NCBI RefSeq assembly: GCF_041432775.1
Contig: NZ_JAPWAG010000005.1
Span: 74,611-138,610, forward strand
Direction of reading: 5' to 3'
Source of the DNA: Pauljensenia sp902373545
GTDB taxonomy: Bacteria > Actinomycetota > Actinomycetes > Actinomycetales > Actinomycetaceae
Length of the DNA: 64,000 nt
Within the stretch, counting starts at the first letter, position 1. Each line of letters begins with the position of its first letter. The notes beneath the pieces are model-generated. The model did no database searches. It was not told the DNA's origin and saw only the letters and a list, made by a program, of their open reading frames with translations. This document shows, one piece after another, positions 50,665 through 59,889 of the stretch. Position numbers and translations under genes: made by a program.

Positions 50665-52026
50665 ATGAGCAGCTTTGATACATCGCGACTTAACCCTGCG
50701 CTGGCTTCCGTTTTCGAATCTGTCCAGCGCCGTGACCCCGCCCAGGCCGAGTTCCACCAGGCCGTCTACGAGGTCCTCCTGACGATCGCCCCGCTGGCTG
50801 AGCGTCACCCCGAGTACGCCGACCTGGCCATCATCGACCGCATCGTCGAGCCCGAGCGCCAGATCCAGTTCCGCGTCCCGTGGGCCGACGACAAGGGCAA
50901 CATCCACGTGAACCGCGGCTTCCGCGTCGAGTACAACTCCGCACTCGGCCCCTACAAGGGTGGCCTGCGCTTCCATCCCTCCGTCAACCTCTCCATCATC
51001 AAGTTCCTCGGCTTCGAGCAGATCTTCAAGAACGCCCTGACCGGCCTGCCCATGGGCGGCGGCAAGGGCGGCGCGGACTTCGACCCCAAGGGCAAGTCCG
51101 ATGCCGAGGTCATGCGTTTTTGCCAGTCCTTCATGACTGAGCTCTCCCGCCACATCGGCCCCGACACCGACGTGCCCGCCGGTGACATCGGCGTGGGCGG
51201 GCGCGAAATCGGCTACATGTTCGGCCAGTACAAGCGCCTCAAGAACCGCTTCGACGCCGGCGTCCTGACCGGCAAGGGCCTGTCCTGGGGCGGCTCCTAC
51301 GTGCGCACCGAGGCCACCGGCTACGGCCTGGTCTACTTCGCCGCCGAGATGCTCGCCGCGAAGGGAACCAGCTTCGACGGTAAGCGCGTCGTGGTCTCCG
51401 GTTCGGGTAACGTCGCGATCTACGCGACCGAGAAGGCCCAGCAGCTGGGCGCGACCGTCGTGGCCGTGTCCGACTCCTCCGGCTACGTCGTGGACGAGGC
51501 CGGCATCGACGTTGCGCTGCTCAAGGACGTCAAGGAGGTGCGTCGTGGACGCGTCTCCGATTACGCCGCCGAGCGCTCCAGCGCCACCTTCGTGGCCGAC
51601 GGCTCCATCTGGGACGTTCCCTGTGACGTCGCCCTGCCGTGTGCCACCCAGAACGAGCTGCCGCTGTCCGGCGTTCAGAGCCTCATCAAGAACGGCGTCC
51701 AGCTGGTCGCCGAGGGCGCGAACATGCCCACCACCCCCGAGGCGATCGAAGCCCTGCAGGCTGCCGGTGTTGCCTACGCCCCCGGCAAGGCCTCCAACGC
51801 GGGTGGCGTGGCCACCTCCGGCCTCGAGATGCAGCAGAACTCCGGCCGCACCCAGTGGCCCTTCGAGGAGACCGACGCGAAGCTCCACCAGATCATGGTC
51901 GACATCCATGCCAACACTGTCGCCACCGCCGAGGAATACGGCGTGGCCGGCGACTACGTGGCCGGCGCGAACCTGGCGGGCTTCCGCAAGGTGGCCGACG
52001 CGATGGTCGCGATGGGTCTGATCTGA
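50665..52026 (+). CDS. gdhA: NADP-type glutamate dehydrogenase
   Basis: 453 residues, the normal length for hexameric NADP-dependent enzymes that make glutamate from 2-oxoglutarate and ammonium. GPYKGGLRFHPSVNLSIIKF, LTGLPMGGGKGGADFDPKGK (catalytic lysine region) and RTEATGYGLVYFAAEML are conserved. The NAD(P) fold is at RVVVSGSGNVAIYATEKA. Transcribed alone; the 85 bases upstream are likely its promoter. Confidence 0.95.
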   Translation: MSSFDTSRLNPALASVFESVQRRDPAQAEFHQAVYEVLLTIAPLAERHPEYADLAIIDRIVEPERQIQFRVPWADDKGNIHVNRGFRVEYNSALGPYKGGLRFHPSVNLSIIKFLGFEQIFKNALTGLPMGGGKGGADFDPKGKSDAEVMRFCQSFMTELSRHIGPDTDVPAGDIGVGGREIGYMFGQYKRLKNRFDAGVLTGKGLSWGGSYVRTEATGYGLVYFAAEMLAAKGTSFDGKRVVVSGSGNVAIYATEKAQQLGATVVAVSDSSGYVVDEAGIDVALLKDVKEVRRGRVSDYAAERSSATFVADGSIWDVPCDVALPCATQNELPLSGVQSLIKNGVQLVAEGANMPTTPEAIEALQAAGVAYAPGKASNAGGVATSGLEMQQNSGRTQWPFEETDAKLHQIMVDIHANTVATAEEYGVAGDYVAGANLAGFRKVADAMVAMGLI

Positions 52027-52173
52027 TCCGATCCTGTTGTGGTGCCCCGGCGTCCTGCGCGACGCCGGGGTACCGCCGTCTCGCGGGGGCAAGGGCCGCG
52101 AGAGTCTGCGTAACGCCCGACACCGGGGGCCCTCGCGTCCATGCGCGGGGCATGAATCGGCTACCCTGTGTGT

Positions 52174-53295
52174 GTGGCCATTGAATTTTCTGAAGAGATC
52201 CCCTCCCTGCGCACCACGATGGAAAACATCCTCGCGGTCGTGCAGCCGGACAAGCTGCGTGAGCAGATCGCCGAGCTGAACGAGAAGGCAGCTGCCCCCG
52301 ACCTGTGGGATGACCCCAGCGCCGCCCAGGCCGTCACGAGCGCGCTGAGCCACCGCCAGAGCGAGCTTGACCGCGTCACGCAGATGAGCGAACGCATCGA
52401 CGACCTTGAGGCCATGGTGGAGATGGCCGCTGAGGATCCCGACGAGGGCGCCGACATCCTGGCCGAGGCCGAGGCTGACCTGGAGCAGCTGCGCAAGGAC
52501 CTGGGCGACCTGGAGATCCGTACCCTCCTGGACGGCGAGTACGACGAGCGCAACGCCGTCATCACGATCCGAAGCGGTGCGGGCGGCGTGGACGCCGCCG
52601 ACTTTGCTGAGATCCTCCTGCGCATGTACCTGCGCTGGGCGGAGCGTCACGGCTACCCGACCAAGGTCATGGACACCTCCTACGCGGAAGAAGCCGGCCT
52701 GAAGTCGGCGACCTTCGAGGTTCAGGCCCCCTACGCCTACGGCACGCTCTCCGTCGAGGCCGGCACCCACCGCCTCGTGCGCATCAGCCCCTTCGACAAC
52801 CAGGGCCGACGCCAGACGTCCTTCGCCGCGGTTGAGGTTATCCCCCTCATCGAGACGACCGACCACATCGAGATCCCCGAATCCGAGCTCAAGGTCGACG
52901 TCTTCCGCTCCTCGGGCCCCGGCGGCCAGTCCGTGAACACGACCGACTCGGCCGTGCGTATGACCCACATTCCCACGGGCATCGTCGTGTCCATGCAGGA
53001 TGAGAAGTCCCAGATCCAGAACCGCGCGGCCGCCCTGCGAGTCCTGCAGTCCCGCCTCCTCGTGCTGCGCCACGAGGAAGAGCAGGCGAAGAAGAAGGAA
53101 CTCGCCGGCGACGTCAAGGCGTCGTGGGGCGACCAGATGCGCTCCTACGTCCTCCAGCCGTATCAGATGGTCAAGGACCTGCGCACCGAGTTCGAGTCCG
53201 GCAACCCCCAGTCCGTGTTTGACGGAGACATTGACGGCTTCATCAACGCCGGTATCCGCTGGCGCAAGAACGAGAAGAACGCCGCCCAGGACTAA
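52174..53295 (+). CDS. prfB: Peptide chain release factor 2
   Basis: 373 residues. The stop-codon reading motif SPF is in VRISPFDNQGRRQTSF and the catalytic GGQ is in SSGPGGQSVNTTDSAVRMTH. The GTG at 52174 gives VAIEFSEEIPSLR, the usual actinobacterial start; the upstream GTG at 52168 is less likely. The frame is continuous through the first 50 codons, so the programmed frameshift that controls prfB in many other bacteria is absent. It precedes ftsE as in many actinobacteria. Confidence 0.94.
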   Translation: MAIEFSEEIPSLRTTMENILAVVQPDKLREQIAELNEKAAAPDLWDDPSAAQAVTSALSHRQSELDRVTQMSERIDDLEAMVEMAAEDPDEGADILAEAEADLEQLRKDLGDLEIRTLLDGEYDERNAVITIRSGAGGVDAADFAEILLRMYLRWAERHGYPTKVMDTSYAEEAGLKSATFEVQAPYAYGTLSVEAGTHRLVRISPFDNQGRRQTSFAAVEVIPLIETTDHIEIPESELKVDVFRSSGPGGQSVNTTDSAVRMTHIPTGIVVSMQDEKSQIQNRAAALRVLQSRLLVLRHEEEQAKKKELAGDVKASWGDQMRSYVLQPYQMVKDLRTEFESGNPQSVFDGDIDGFINAGIRWRKNEKNAAQD

Positions 53296-53316
53296 GCGCA
53301 CGCGTCTCACTTTTCC

Positions 53317-53356
53317 CGGCCCCGGCCTCGTCAATCCATGAACGAGGCCGGGGCCG
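53317..53356. terminator. Bidirectional-type hairpin after prfB
   Basis: Perfect 15-base arms CGGCCCCGGCCTCGT and ACGAGGCCGGGGCCG with a ten-base loop. It uses the same ACGAGGCCGGGG word as three other hairpins in the window. Confidence 0.75.
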
Positions 53357-53486
53357 CCCGCATCCTCGAGCTGGCGCGGGTGGCGCTGAACAAACCACAC
53401 CGCCGGTTTTCCGCGTGTCGCACCCGGGTCGTGACCCCATCGTTACCTAATCTGGCAGAGACTATTGACCCCGATCGGACGGTCCC

Positions 53487-54176
53487 ATGATTCGTTTTGA
53501 TGATGTCACCATGGTGTACACGCCAGGTGCCCAGCCCGCGCTGGACCACGTCTCGCTGGAGGTGGAACGCGAAGAATTCGTGTTCCTCGTCGGCAAGTCG
53601 GGTTCCGGCAAGTCCACCTTCCTCCAGCTCGTCATGCGCGAGATGAAAGCAACGAGCGGCAAGGTGTGGGTGCTCGGCAAGGACGTATCCAAGCTGTCCA
53701 CCTGGGCAGTGCCGAAACTGCGCCGTCAGATTGGCACGGTTTTCCAGGACTTCCGCCTGCTGCCCTCCAAGACCGTCTACGAGAACGTCGCGCTGGCCAT
53801 GCAGGTGATCGGTAAGCCCCGCCACGCCATCGAGACCTCCGTCCCCGACGCCCTGGACCTCGTGGGCCTGTCGGGCAAGGAATCGCGCCTGCCGCACGAA
53901 CTGTCCGGCGGCGAGGAACAGCGCGTGGCCATCGCCCGCGCCATGGTCAACCGTCCCGAGCTGCTGCTCGCGGACGAACCCACCGGCAACCTCGACCCTG
54001 AGACGTCGCTGGGCATCATGCGCCTGCTCGACCGAATCAACCGCACGGGCACCACCGTCGTCATGGCCACCCACGACGCCACCATTGTTAACCAGATGCG
54101 CAAGCGTGTCATCGAGCTCGAGGCCGGCGACGTCATCCGCGACCAGAACCGCGGCGTCTACGGGGCCGGGAGGTAA
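53487..54176 (+). CDS. ftsE: Cell-division ABC ATPase FtsE
   Basis: 229 residues. Walker A is LVGKSGSGKSTFLQL, the signature is LSGGEEQRVAIARAMVNRPE and Walker B is LLLADEPTGNLDPE. FtsE binds FtsX and controls cell-wall hydrolases at the septum. It lies five bases before ftsX. Confidence 0.95.
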   Translation: MIRFDDVTMVYTPGAQPALDHVSLEVEREEFVFLVGKSGSGKSTFLQLVMREMKATSGKVWVLGKDVSKLSTWAVPKLRRQIGTVFQDFRLLPSKTVYENVALAMQVIGKPRHAIETSVPDALDLVGLSGKESRLPHELSGGEEQRVAIARAMVNRPELLLADEPTGNLDPETSLGIMRLLDRINRTGTTVVMATHDATIVNQMRKRVIELEAGDVIRDQNRGVYGAGR

Positions 54177-54181
54177 AGGTA

Positions 54182-55096
54182 GTGAAGCTTCGTTTTATTT
54201 TCTCCGAGGTCGGCAAGGGCCTGTCACGCAACCGCGTGATGAGCGTCGCCGTCATCCTCGTGACCTTCGTGTCCCTCCTCTTCGTGGGCATCGCCGGCCT
54301 GACCCAGATGCAGGTCTCCAAGATGAAGTCGGAGTGGTACGACAAGATCGAGGTCACCATCTACATGTGCGCGATCAACGACGCCGCCCCCAACTGCAAC
54401 TCAGTCGAGGCGACCGAGGAACAGATCGACGCCGTGCGCACCAAGCTGGCCTCCTCCGAAATGACGCCCTACGTGGCAACCGTCTACGAGGAGACCAAGG
54501 AAGAGGCCTACGAGAACTTCAAGCGCCTCAACGGTAACGACGCACTGACCCAGTGGACCACTCCGGACATGCTCCAGTTCGCGTTCCGCATCAAGCTGGT
54601 CAATCCCGAGCAGTACTCGGTGGTCAAGGAGGAGTTCTCCGGCACCGCTGGCGTGTCCGAGGTGCGCGACCAGCGTGAGGTCGTCGAACCGCTGTTCCGC
54701 GTGCTGGGCGCCGCCCGCACGGCTGCCCTGGGCCTCGGCGCGATCATGGTCGTCGCGGCGATCCTGCTGATCTCCACGACGATCCGCCTGAGCGCCATGA
54801 GCCGCGAGCAGGAAACCCAGATCATGCGCTACGTGGGCGCCTCGAACCTGTTTATCCAGGCCCCCTTCATGATCGAGGGCGCGCTGGCCGCACTGGTGGG
54901 CGCAGCCTTCGCGATCGGCACCCTGTTCGCGGGCGTGCACTTCGTCGTCCAGGGGTGGATGGCACCCGCCTTCAAGTGGACGAACTTTATCGGTATGAGC
55001 GAGGTGGCGATCATGACGCCGATCCTCGTCCTGGCCGCGGTGGCGCTGGCGGTTATCGCCTCCATGTTCTCGCTGGCCAAGTACACGAAGGCGTGA
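54182..55096 (+). CDS. ftsX: Cell-division membrane protein FtsX
   Basis: 304 residues with four predicted membrane helices (one at 20-45, three after about 175) and a large outer loop that carries the segment VEVREQREVV-like FSGTAGVSEVRDQREVVEPL. The start is GTG at 54182 with GGTAAAGG upstream. It would pass the FtsE signal to the M23 peptidase encoded five bases downstream. Confidence 0.94.
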   Translation: MKLRFIFSEVGKGLSRNRVMSVAVILVTFVSLLFVGIAGLTQMQVSKMKSEWYDKIEVTIYMCAINDAAPNCNSVEATEEQIDAVRTKLASSEMTPYVATVYEETKEEAYENFKRLNGNDALTQWTTPDMLQFAFRIKLVNPEQYSVVKEEFSGTAGVSEVRDQREVVEPLFRVLGAARTAALGLGAIMVVAAILLISTTIRLSAMSREQETQIMRYVGASNLFIQAPFMIEGALAALVGAAFAIGTLFAGVHFVVQGWMAPAFKWTNFIGMSEVAIMTPILVLAAVALAVIASMFSLAKYTKA

Positions 55097-55101
55097 GTCG
55101 C

Positions 55102-56376
55102 ATGTTTTCTCTTCATCGTCGTCCCCGCCGCGGCTTCGTCCGAGCGGGCGCCCTGGTCCTCGCGTTCGCCTCGTTCGTCGCGATGAGCCAGACGTTGCCC
55201 GCACGGGCGGACGACGACCGCGACGCCGCCGCTGACGCGGTGGCTAACGCGCAGGCGACCGTCGATGCTCTCCAGTCTCAGCTCGAAGGCATCGACGCGT
55301 CGCTGGCGCAGGTCTTTATCGACCTGCAAAACCTCAACGCCCAGATTCCCGACGCGCAGACCGCCTACGACAACGCCGTGGCCGACTACGACAAGAAGAC
55401 GCGCGAACATACGACGGTCCTGGGCGAGCTGAACGCCGCGAAGGGCGAACAGACCCGTATCGACGATTCGCTGACCGACGCGAACACGCAGGCCGACGAC
55501 TCCCAGCGGGCAATCGGCGACCTGGTTCGCCGCAAGTACCGCGACGGCAACGTCGACCCTGTCGCCGTCGCCCTGACCTCCGGCGGCACCGAGTCCATCA
55601 CGGAGCGGGCAGCGGTCGCTGACATGGCGCTGCGCACCGAAAACCAGACCATGACCTCGGCGCTGGACGTCTCCTCCTCCCAGCGCACGCAGTCCACACG
55701 CCAGGGCGCGATCACGGATCGCATCTCCGACCTCGAGGCCAAGGCCGCGCAGGCGGAAAAGGACGCGAAAACCGCGAAGGATGACGCCGACGCCAAGCTC
55801 ACGGACCTCAACACGCTCAAGGATCAGGCCTCCGCGAAACAGGCCGAATGGGACGCGCAGAAGGGCGACGTGCAGGCCTCGCTCGACCAGGCCGAGGCCG
55901 ACTACCAGGCGCGCAGCGATGAGCTGGCGGCCATCGACGCGGCGAACCAGGCCACGGGCGTGTCCTACACGTCCTCCTCGGGCTTCCGTAACCCCCTCGA
56001 CATCCCCATCGTGGTGACCAGCCCCTTCGGTATGCGCTACCACCCGGTGCTGGGCTACATGAAGGGCCACTCGGGTACGGACATGGCGGCCGACTGCGGC
56101 ACCATCATTCGCGCGGTCGCCTCCGGCTACGTCAGCGCCGTCTCCGCGGACGTGTCGGCGGGCAACTACGTGGATGTCAACCACGGCATCGTCGGCGGCA
56201 ACTCCGTCATCACGGAATACCTGCACATGCAGGCCCAGTACGTGTCTCCCGGACAGTACGTAAACGCGGGCGATGCCCTGGGCGAGGTCGGCTCGACCGG
56301 CTACGCGACGGGCTGCCACCTGCATTTCGGTGTTCGTGAGAACGGAAACTACGTTGAACCGATGGATTATTTGTAA
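55102..56376 (+). CDS. M23 family peptidase with coiled coil (EnvC-like)
   Basis: 424 residues. A signal peptide (ends QTLPARA, about residue 34) is followed by a long coiled coil (about residues 40-290) and a LytM/M23 domain (about 305-424). Zinc ligands are in GHSGTDMAADCG and CHLHFGV, with the HMQ of EYLHMQ, so the enzyme should be active. The layout is the same as EnvC/PcsB partners of FtsEX, and five bases separate it from ftsX. It is the probable FtsEX-controlled septal hydrolase. The start at 55102 is the ATG after GTGAGTCGC; a GTG at 55093 is also possible. Confidence 0.9.
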   Translation: MFSLHRRPRRGFVRAGALVLAFASFVAMSQTLPARADDDRDAAADAVANAQATVDALQSQLEGIDASLAQVFIDLQNLNAQIPDAQTAYDNAVADYDKKTREHTTVLGELNAAKGEQTRIDDSLTDANTQADDSQRAIGDLVRRKYRDGNVDPVAVALTSGGTESITERAAVADMALRTENQTMTSALDVSSSQRTQSTRQGAITDRISDLEAKAAQAEKDAKTAKDDADAKLTDLNTLKDQASAKQAEWDAQKGDVQASLDQAEADYQARSDELAAIDAANQATGVSYTSSSGFRNPLDIPIVVTSPFGMRYHPVLGYMKGHSGTDMAADCGTIIRAVASGYVSAVSADVSAGNYVDVNHGIVGGNSVITEYLHMQAQYVSPGQYVNAGDALGEVGSTGYATGCHLHFGVRENGNYVEPMDYL

Positions 56377-56463
56377 TCCGCGTTAGGATTGACCCTTGTA
56401 GCGTTTTCGCTGCGGGGGTCTTTCCTGTCTGAGCAGGAATACGAGTCTGGAGGGAGGCAGGTC

Positions 56464-56991
56464 ATGCCCAAGGAATGGAAGAAGCCCAAGCCCACGGAGG
56501 GGCAGCGCGCCAAGGCTGCCTCCGACGCGAAGAAGACGATCGCCCGTAACAAGAAGGCTCGCCACGACTACACGATTGAGGACACGTGGGAGGCCGGCCT
56601 GGCCCTCATGGGTACCGAGGTGAAGGCGCTGCGCATGGGCCGCGCGTCCCTCGTCGACGCCTGGGTCGAGATCAACGGGGGAGAGGCGTGGCTGTACGGC
56701 GCGAATATCCCCCTGTACTCGCAGGGCTCGTGGACGAACCACGCGCCCACGCGCAAGCGCAAGCTGCTGCTGCACCGCGCCGAGATCGACCGCATGCAGG
56801 ACCGCGTGGCCGCGAAGGGCTACACGATTGTGCCCCTGGAGCTGTACTTCATCGGGGGCCGCGTCAAGGTTGAAATCGCCCTGGCTAAGGGCAAGCAGGA
56901 ATGGGATAAGCGCCAGGCCCTGCGCGAGAAGCAGGATCAGCGCGAGGCCGAGCGCGCGATGCGCCGCTACGTGAAGCAGGCCCGCCGGTAA
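56464..56991 (+). CDS. smpB: SsrA-binding protein
   Basis: 175 residues. The conserved core is ARNKKARHDYTIEDTWEAGL, GTEVKALRMGRASLVDAWVE and GRVKVEIALAKGKQEWDKR, and the basic C-terminal tail is complete. It binds tmRNA and brings it to stalled ribosomes. GGAGGCAGG precedes the ATG at 56464. Its RNA partner is encoded 5.3 kb downstream at 62250, with two membrane-protein genes in between. Confidence 0.95.
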   Translation: MPKEWKKPKPTEGQRAKAASDAKKTIARNKKARHDYTIEDTWEAGLALMGTEVKALRMGRASLVDAWVEINGGEAWLYGANIPLYSQGSWTNHAPTRKRKLLLHRAEIDRMQDRVAAKGYTIVPLELYFIGGRVKVEIALAKGKQEWDKRQALREKQDQREAERAMRRYVKQARR

Positions 56992-57009
56992 GGGAAAGAA
57001 GGCGATTAC

Positions 57010-59889
57010 GTGCGAGGTTCCATCAGGTTTTTTCGTCGTGATCTTCTGAGGCTGGTGCGTGTTCCGGCCGCCTGGATTGTCATCATCGGTATGGCGTTCG
57101 TGCCCGCGCTCTACGCGTGGTTCAACATCGCGGGATTCTGGGATCCCTATGCCAATACGTCGCAGATTCGCGTGGCCGTAGCCAACGAGGACGAGGGAGC
57201 AACGAAGGACAGTCTAGGCACCATTAACGTTGGTGCAATGCTGGCGTCACAACTGAAACAAAACGATCAGCTGGGCTGGCACCTCGTGAGTGCGGACGAG
57301 GCCCTGGCTGAGGTTGAGCGCGGTGATTCCTATGCCGCTTTCATTATCCCGGCCTCGTTCTCTTCCGATCTGACTGGCATTGTTGACGGTACGTACGTCA
57401 AGCCGAACATCCAGTACTACGTCAACGAGAAGAACAACGCGGTGGCTCCGAAGATCACGGGGGCGGGTTCGACGGCGTTGGATCGGCAGATCAACGCGAC
57501 GTTCGTGTCCACCGTCGCAAAGGTTCTGTCCGAGAAGGCGTCCGAGGCCGGAGTGAGCATCGCGGATCAGGCTGACACTGCGCGTGCAGACGTGGTGACA
57601 TCGCTCGGGGAGGCATCGACGAAGGTACAGAACGCGTCGGACACCCTGTCCGGGATGAGCGAGACGATTGACTCCGCGAAGGATTCCGTGGCCTCGGCGC
57701 GTACGACGCTGGGGGAGCTCGATACCGCGGCCGACGACCTGTCGACATCGCTGGACACGGCCGACGCGCTGGTGACCGACGCTCGCACCTCGCTGGCTGA
57801 TTTTTCCGCCGACATGGGGTCGGTTCTGGATGGTCTATCGACCAATACGTCGGATGCGCTCGCCGGCCTGTCGACCGACGCGGGCAGCCTCGACGGTGCC
57901 GTGCAGGGCGCAACGGGCAGGCTCGACGGCCTGCTTGTGGAAGGCAACTCGATCAACACGACGGTCGGTACGGTCCTCAGTGACCTGGACACGGCGGGGG
58001 TGGGGAATCTTCCTGGCGTGGGCACCGCCTTGACGGATCTGACGAACAACAACACGTCGCTGTCGACCGCGATCAGCGACCTGACGACGCTGAACACGGA
58101 CCTGTCCACGTCCTCGACGTCGATTTCGACGGCTCTGTCCTCCGCATCGACCGCTGCCAGTTCCGTGCAGACCGCTGTGTCGAACGCGCGAACGGGCGTG
58201 AGCGGCGAGGTTCCCACACTCTCGGCGGCCATCGATGATTTTTCGAGTGCCTCCTCATCGATGCGTTCCTCGCTCGACACCCTGCGCAGCCAACGCGACG
58301 ATGTGTCGAGGCTGCTCGACCAGTTGGATTCGCTGCTCGATGATACGAAGAGCGCCACGTCGAATAGCGCCACTAACGCGGACGCGATAAAGACGGACCT
58401 GGATACTGTCTCGACGGATATCTCGTCGATCGCGTCGTCGAACACGTTGCGTGACCTGGCAACATCGCTGGGGACCAACGCAGAATCGGTCGCCTCCTTC
58501 ATGGCCTCGCCGACCTCGATCCAGACGCAGACGGTGTTCCCGGTCGCCGCCTACGGGTCGGCTATGGCACCCCTGTTCACGAACCTGGCGCTGTGGATCG
58601 GCGCGTTCTCCCTCGTTCTTCTCATCAAGCTCGATGTTGACGAAGAGGAGATCGGCCCGACTTCCTCGGCTGCTAAGTACATGGGCAGGTGGATGTTGCT
58701 GGCATTCTTCGGCATCATCCAGGCGCTTGTCGTGTCGATCGGTGTTCTCGTGATCGGCGTGCAGACCGTGTCGCGCCCAGCGTTCGTGGGGACGTCGATG
58801 ATCATCTCGCTGGTCTACGTCTCGATCGTCTACATGCTCGCGACGTGCTTCCAGCACATCGGCAAGGGGCTGTGCGTCATCATCATGGTCGTGCAGATTC
58901 CCGGCTCCGCCGGCCTGTACCCGATCGAGATGCTGCCGTCCTTCTTCCGCTTCCTGCACCCGCTGTTCCCCTTCACCTACGGCATTAACGCGATGCGTGA
59001 GACGGTCGCAGGCTTCTACCGGCATGAGTACTTCTCGGCACTGGGGGCGCTCGGCATTCACACGCTGCTCGCATTCGTCATTGGGCTGGCGCTGCGCCCC
59101 TTCCTGGTGAACCTGAACGCGATGATCACGCGGGATTTGTCGTCCTCGGGCCTGTTCTTGGCCGAGGCGACGCGCGTTCCCTCCAGCCGCTATCGCCTCA
59201 CCCAGATCGTTGCGGCGCTGGCCGATCATGAAGGTTTCCAGCGGTCGGTGTCCGCGCGTGCTGCCCGCTTCGAGCGCCGCTACCCGCGCATCAGGCGTGG
59301 CGCCATTGTGCTAGGTGTTCTCGTGCCCGCGGCTCTCGCTGTTCTGTCGGTCACGAATTCCGCCGAAGTGCCGGTTGTGCTGGGTGCGTGGATCGTGTGG
59401 GTTCTGGCCGTCATCATGTTCCTGATCGGCTTGCAGTACCTGCGCGAGGCGCTCGAGCGTCAGCAGCTGCTCGGTGCCATGGACGAGAGCGATGTGCGTT
59501 CGCTGCTGACCCGCCGCATCAAGGGTGCCCGCTCGCGACTCGCGCTCGGCGCAGCTGCCGTGAGTGCGTCGATTTCCTCTGCCCTGGCGGCGTCCCTCGC
59601 ACAGTACGACTCCGAGCACGGCAGTGATGTGAGCGAGGAGTCCGAGGACGAGGCCTGCCCGGACTCCGCCGACACCGCCCCCTCAGCGCAGGGGAAGGCG
59701 AGCGCTGAGGCCGACCCCGGCCTCGCGGATGAGAACAAGTTAGCGGAGGGAGCCGAGATCGCCGAGACCGACCCTGTCCTCGCGGATGAGAACAAGTCAG
59801 CGGAGGGAGTCGAGATCGCCGAGGCCGACCCCGGCCTCGGCGATGAAGCGGATGCCGAGTGTACCCAGGACGAGGAGGGCGCGAAGTGA
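57010..59889 (+). CDS. YhgE/Pip family membrane protein (large)
   Basis: 959 residues. An N-terminal helix (LVRVPAAWIVIIGMAFVPAL then YAWFNIAGFWDPYANT) is followed by a long outer region of Ser/Thr/Asp-rich helical heptads (about 180-510) and by six helices (from about 515) ending with a cytoplasmic tail. This is the YhgE/Pip/EsaA layout, linked to phage adsorption or type VII secretion in other Gram-positives. A GTG start lies 18 bases after smpB. The tail carries 19-residue acidic repeats. It overlaps its paralogue gene by GTGA. Confidence 0.88.
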   Translation: MRGSIRFFRRDLLRLVRVPAAWIVIIGMAFVPALYAWFNIAGFWDPYANTSQIRVAVANEDEGATKDSLGTINVGAMLASQLKQNDQLGWHLVSADEALAEVERGDSYAAFIIPASFSSDLTGIVDGTYVKPNIQYYVNEKNNAVAPKITGAGSTALDRQINATFVSTVAKVLSEKASEAGVSIADQADTARADVVTSLGEASTKVQNASDTLSGMSETIDSAKDSVASARTTLGELDTAADDLSTSLDTADALVTDARTSLADFSADMGSVLDGLSTNTSDALAGLSTDAGSLDGAVQGATGRLDGLLVEGNSINTTVGTVLSDLDTAGVGNLPGVGTALTDLTNNNTSLSTAISDLTTLNTDLSTSSTSISTALSSASTAASSVQTAVSNARTGVSGEVPTLSAAIDDFSSASSSMRSSLDTLRSQRDDVSRLLDQLDSLLDDTKSATSNSATNADAIKTDLDTVSTDISSIASSNTLRDLATSLGTNAESVASFMASPTSIQTQTVFPVAAYGSAMAPLFTNLALWIGAFSLVLLIKLDVDEEEIGPTSSAAKYMGRWMLLAFFGIIQALVVSIGVLVIGVQTVSRPAFVGTSMIISLVYVSIVYMLATCFQHIGKGLCVIIMVVQIPGSAGLYPIEMLPSFFRFLHPLFPFTYGINAMRETVAGFYRHEYFSALGALGIHTLLAFVIGLALRPFLVNLNAMITRDLSSSGLFLAEATRVPSSRYRLTQIVAALADHEGFQRSVSARAARFERRYPRIRRGAIVLGVLVPAALAVLSVTNSAEVPVVLGAWIVWVLAVIMFLIGLQYLREALERQQLLGAMDESDVRSLLTRRIKGARSRLALGAAAVSASISSALAASLAQYDSEHGSDVSEESEDEACPDSADTAPSAQGKASAEADPGLADENKLAEGAEIAETDPVLADENKSAEGVEIAEADPGLGDEADAECTQDEEGAK
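59713..59853 (+). repeat. 57-bp in-frame tandem repeat, 2.5 copies
   Basis: The last part of the large YhgE/Pip gene repeats a 19-residue acidic unit starting DP-(G/V)-LADENK and ending EIAE. Copies start at 59713, 59770 and 59827; the DNA copies differ at few bases, so the duplication is recent. Confidence 0.85.

Noticed and set aside
52174..52300. Programmed frameshift in prfB
   Set aside because: No in-frame UGA or CUU-UGA-type slip site was found in the first codons; the frame is continuous.
50530..53400. A 956-residue open frame on the minus strand opposite gdhA and prfB
   Set aside because: Shadow of gdhA and prfB; low-complexity composition, no start signal and no family motif.
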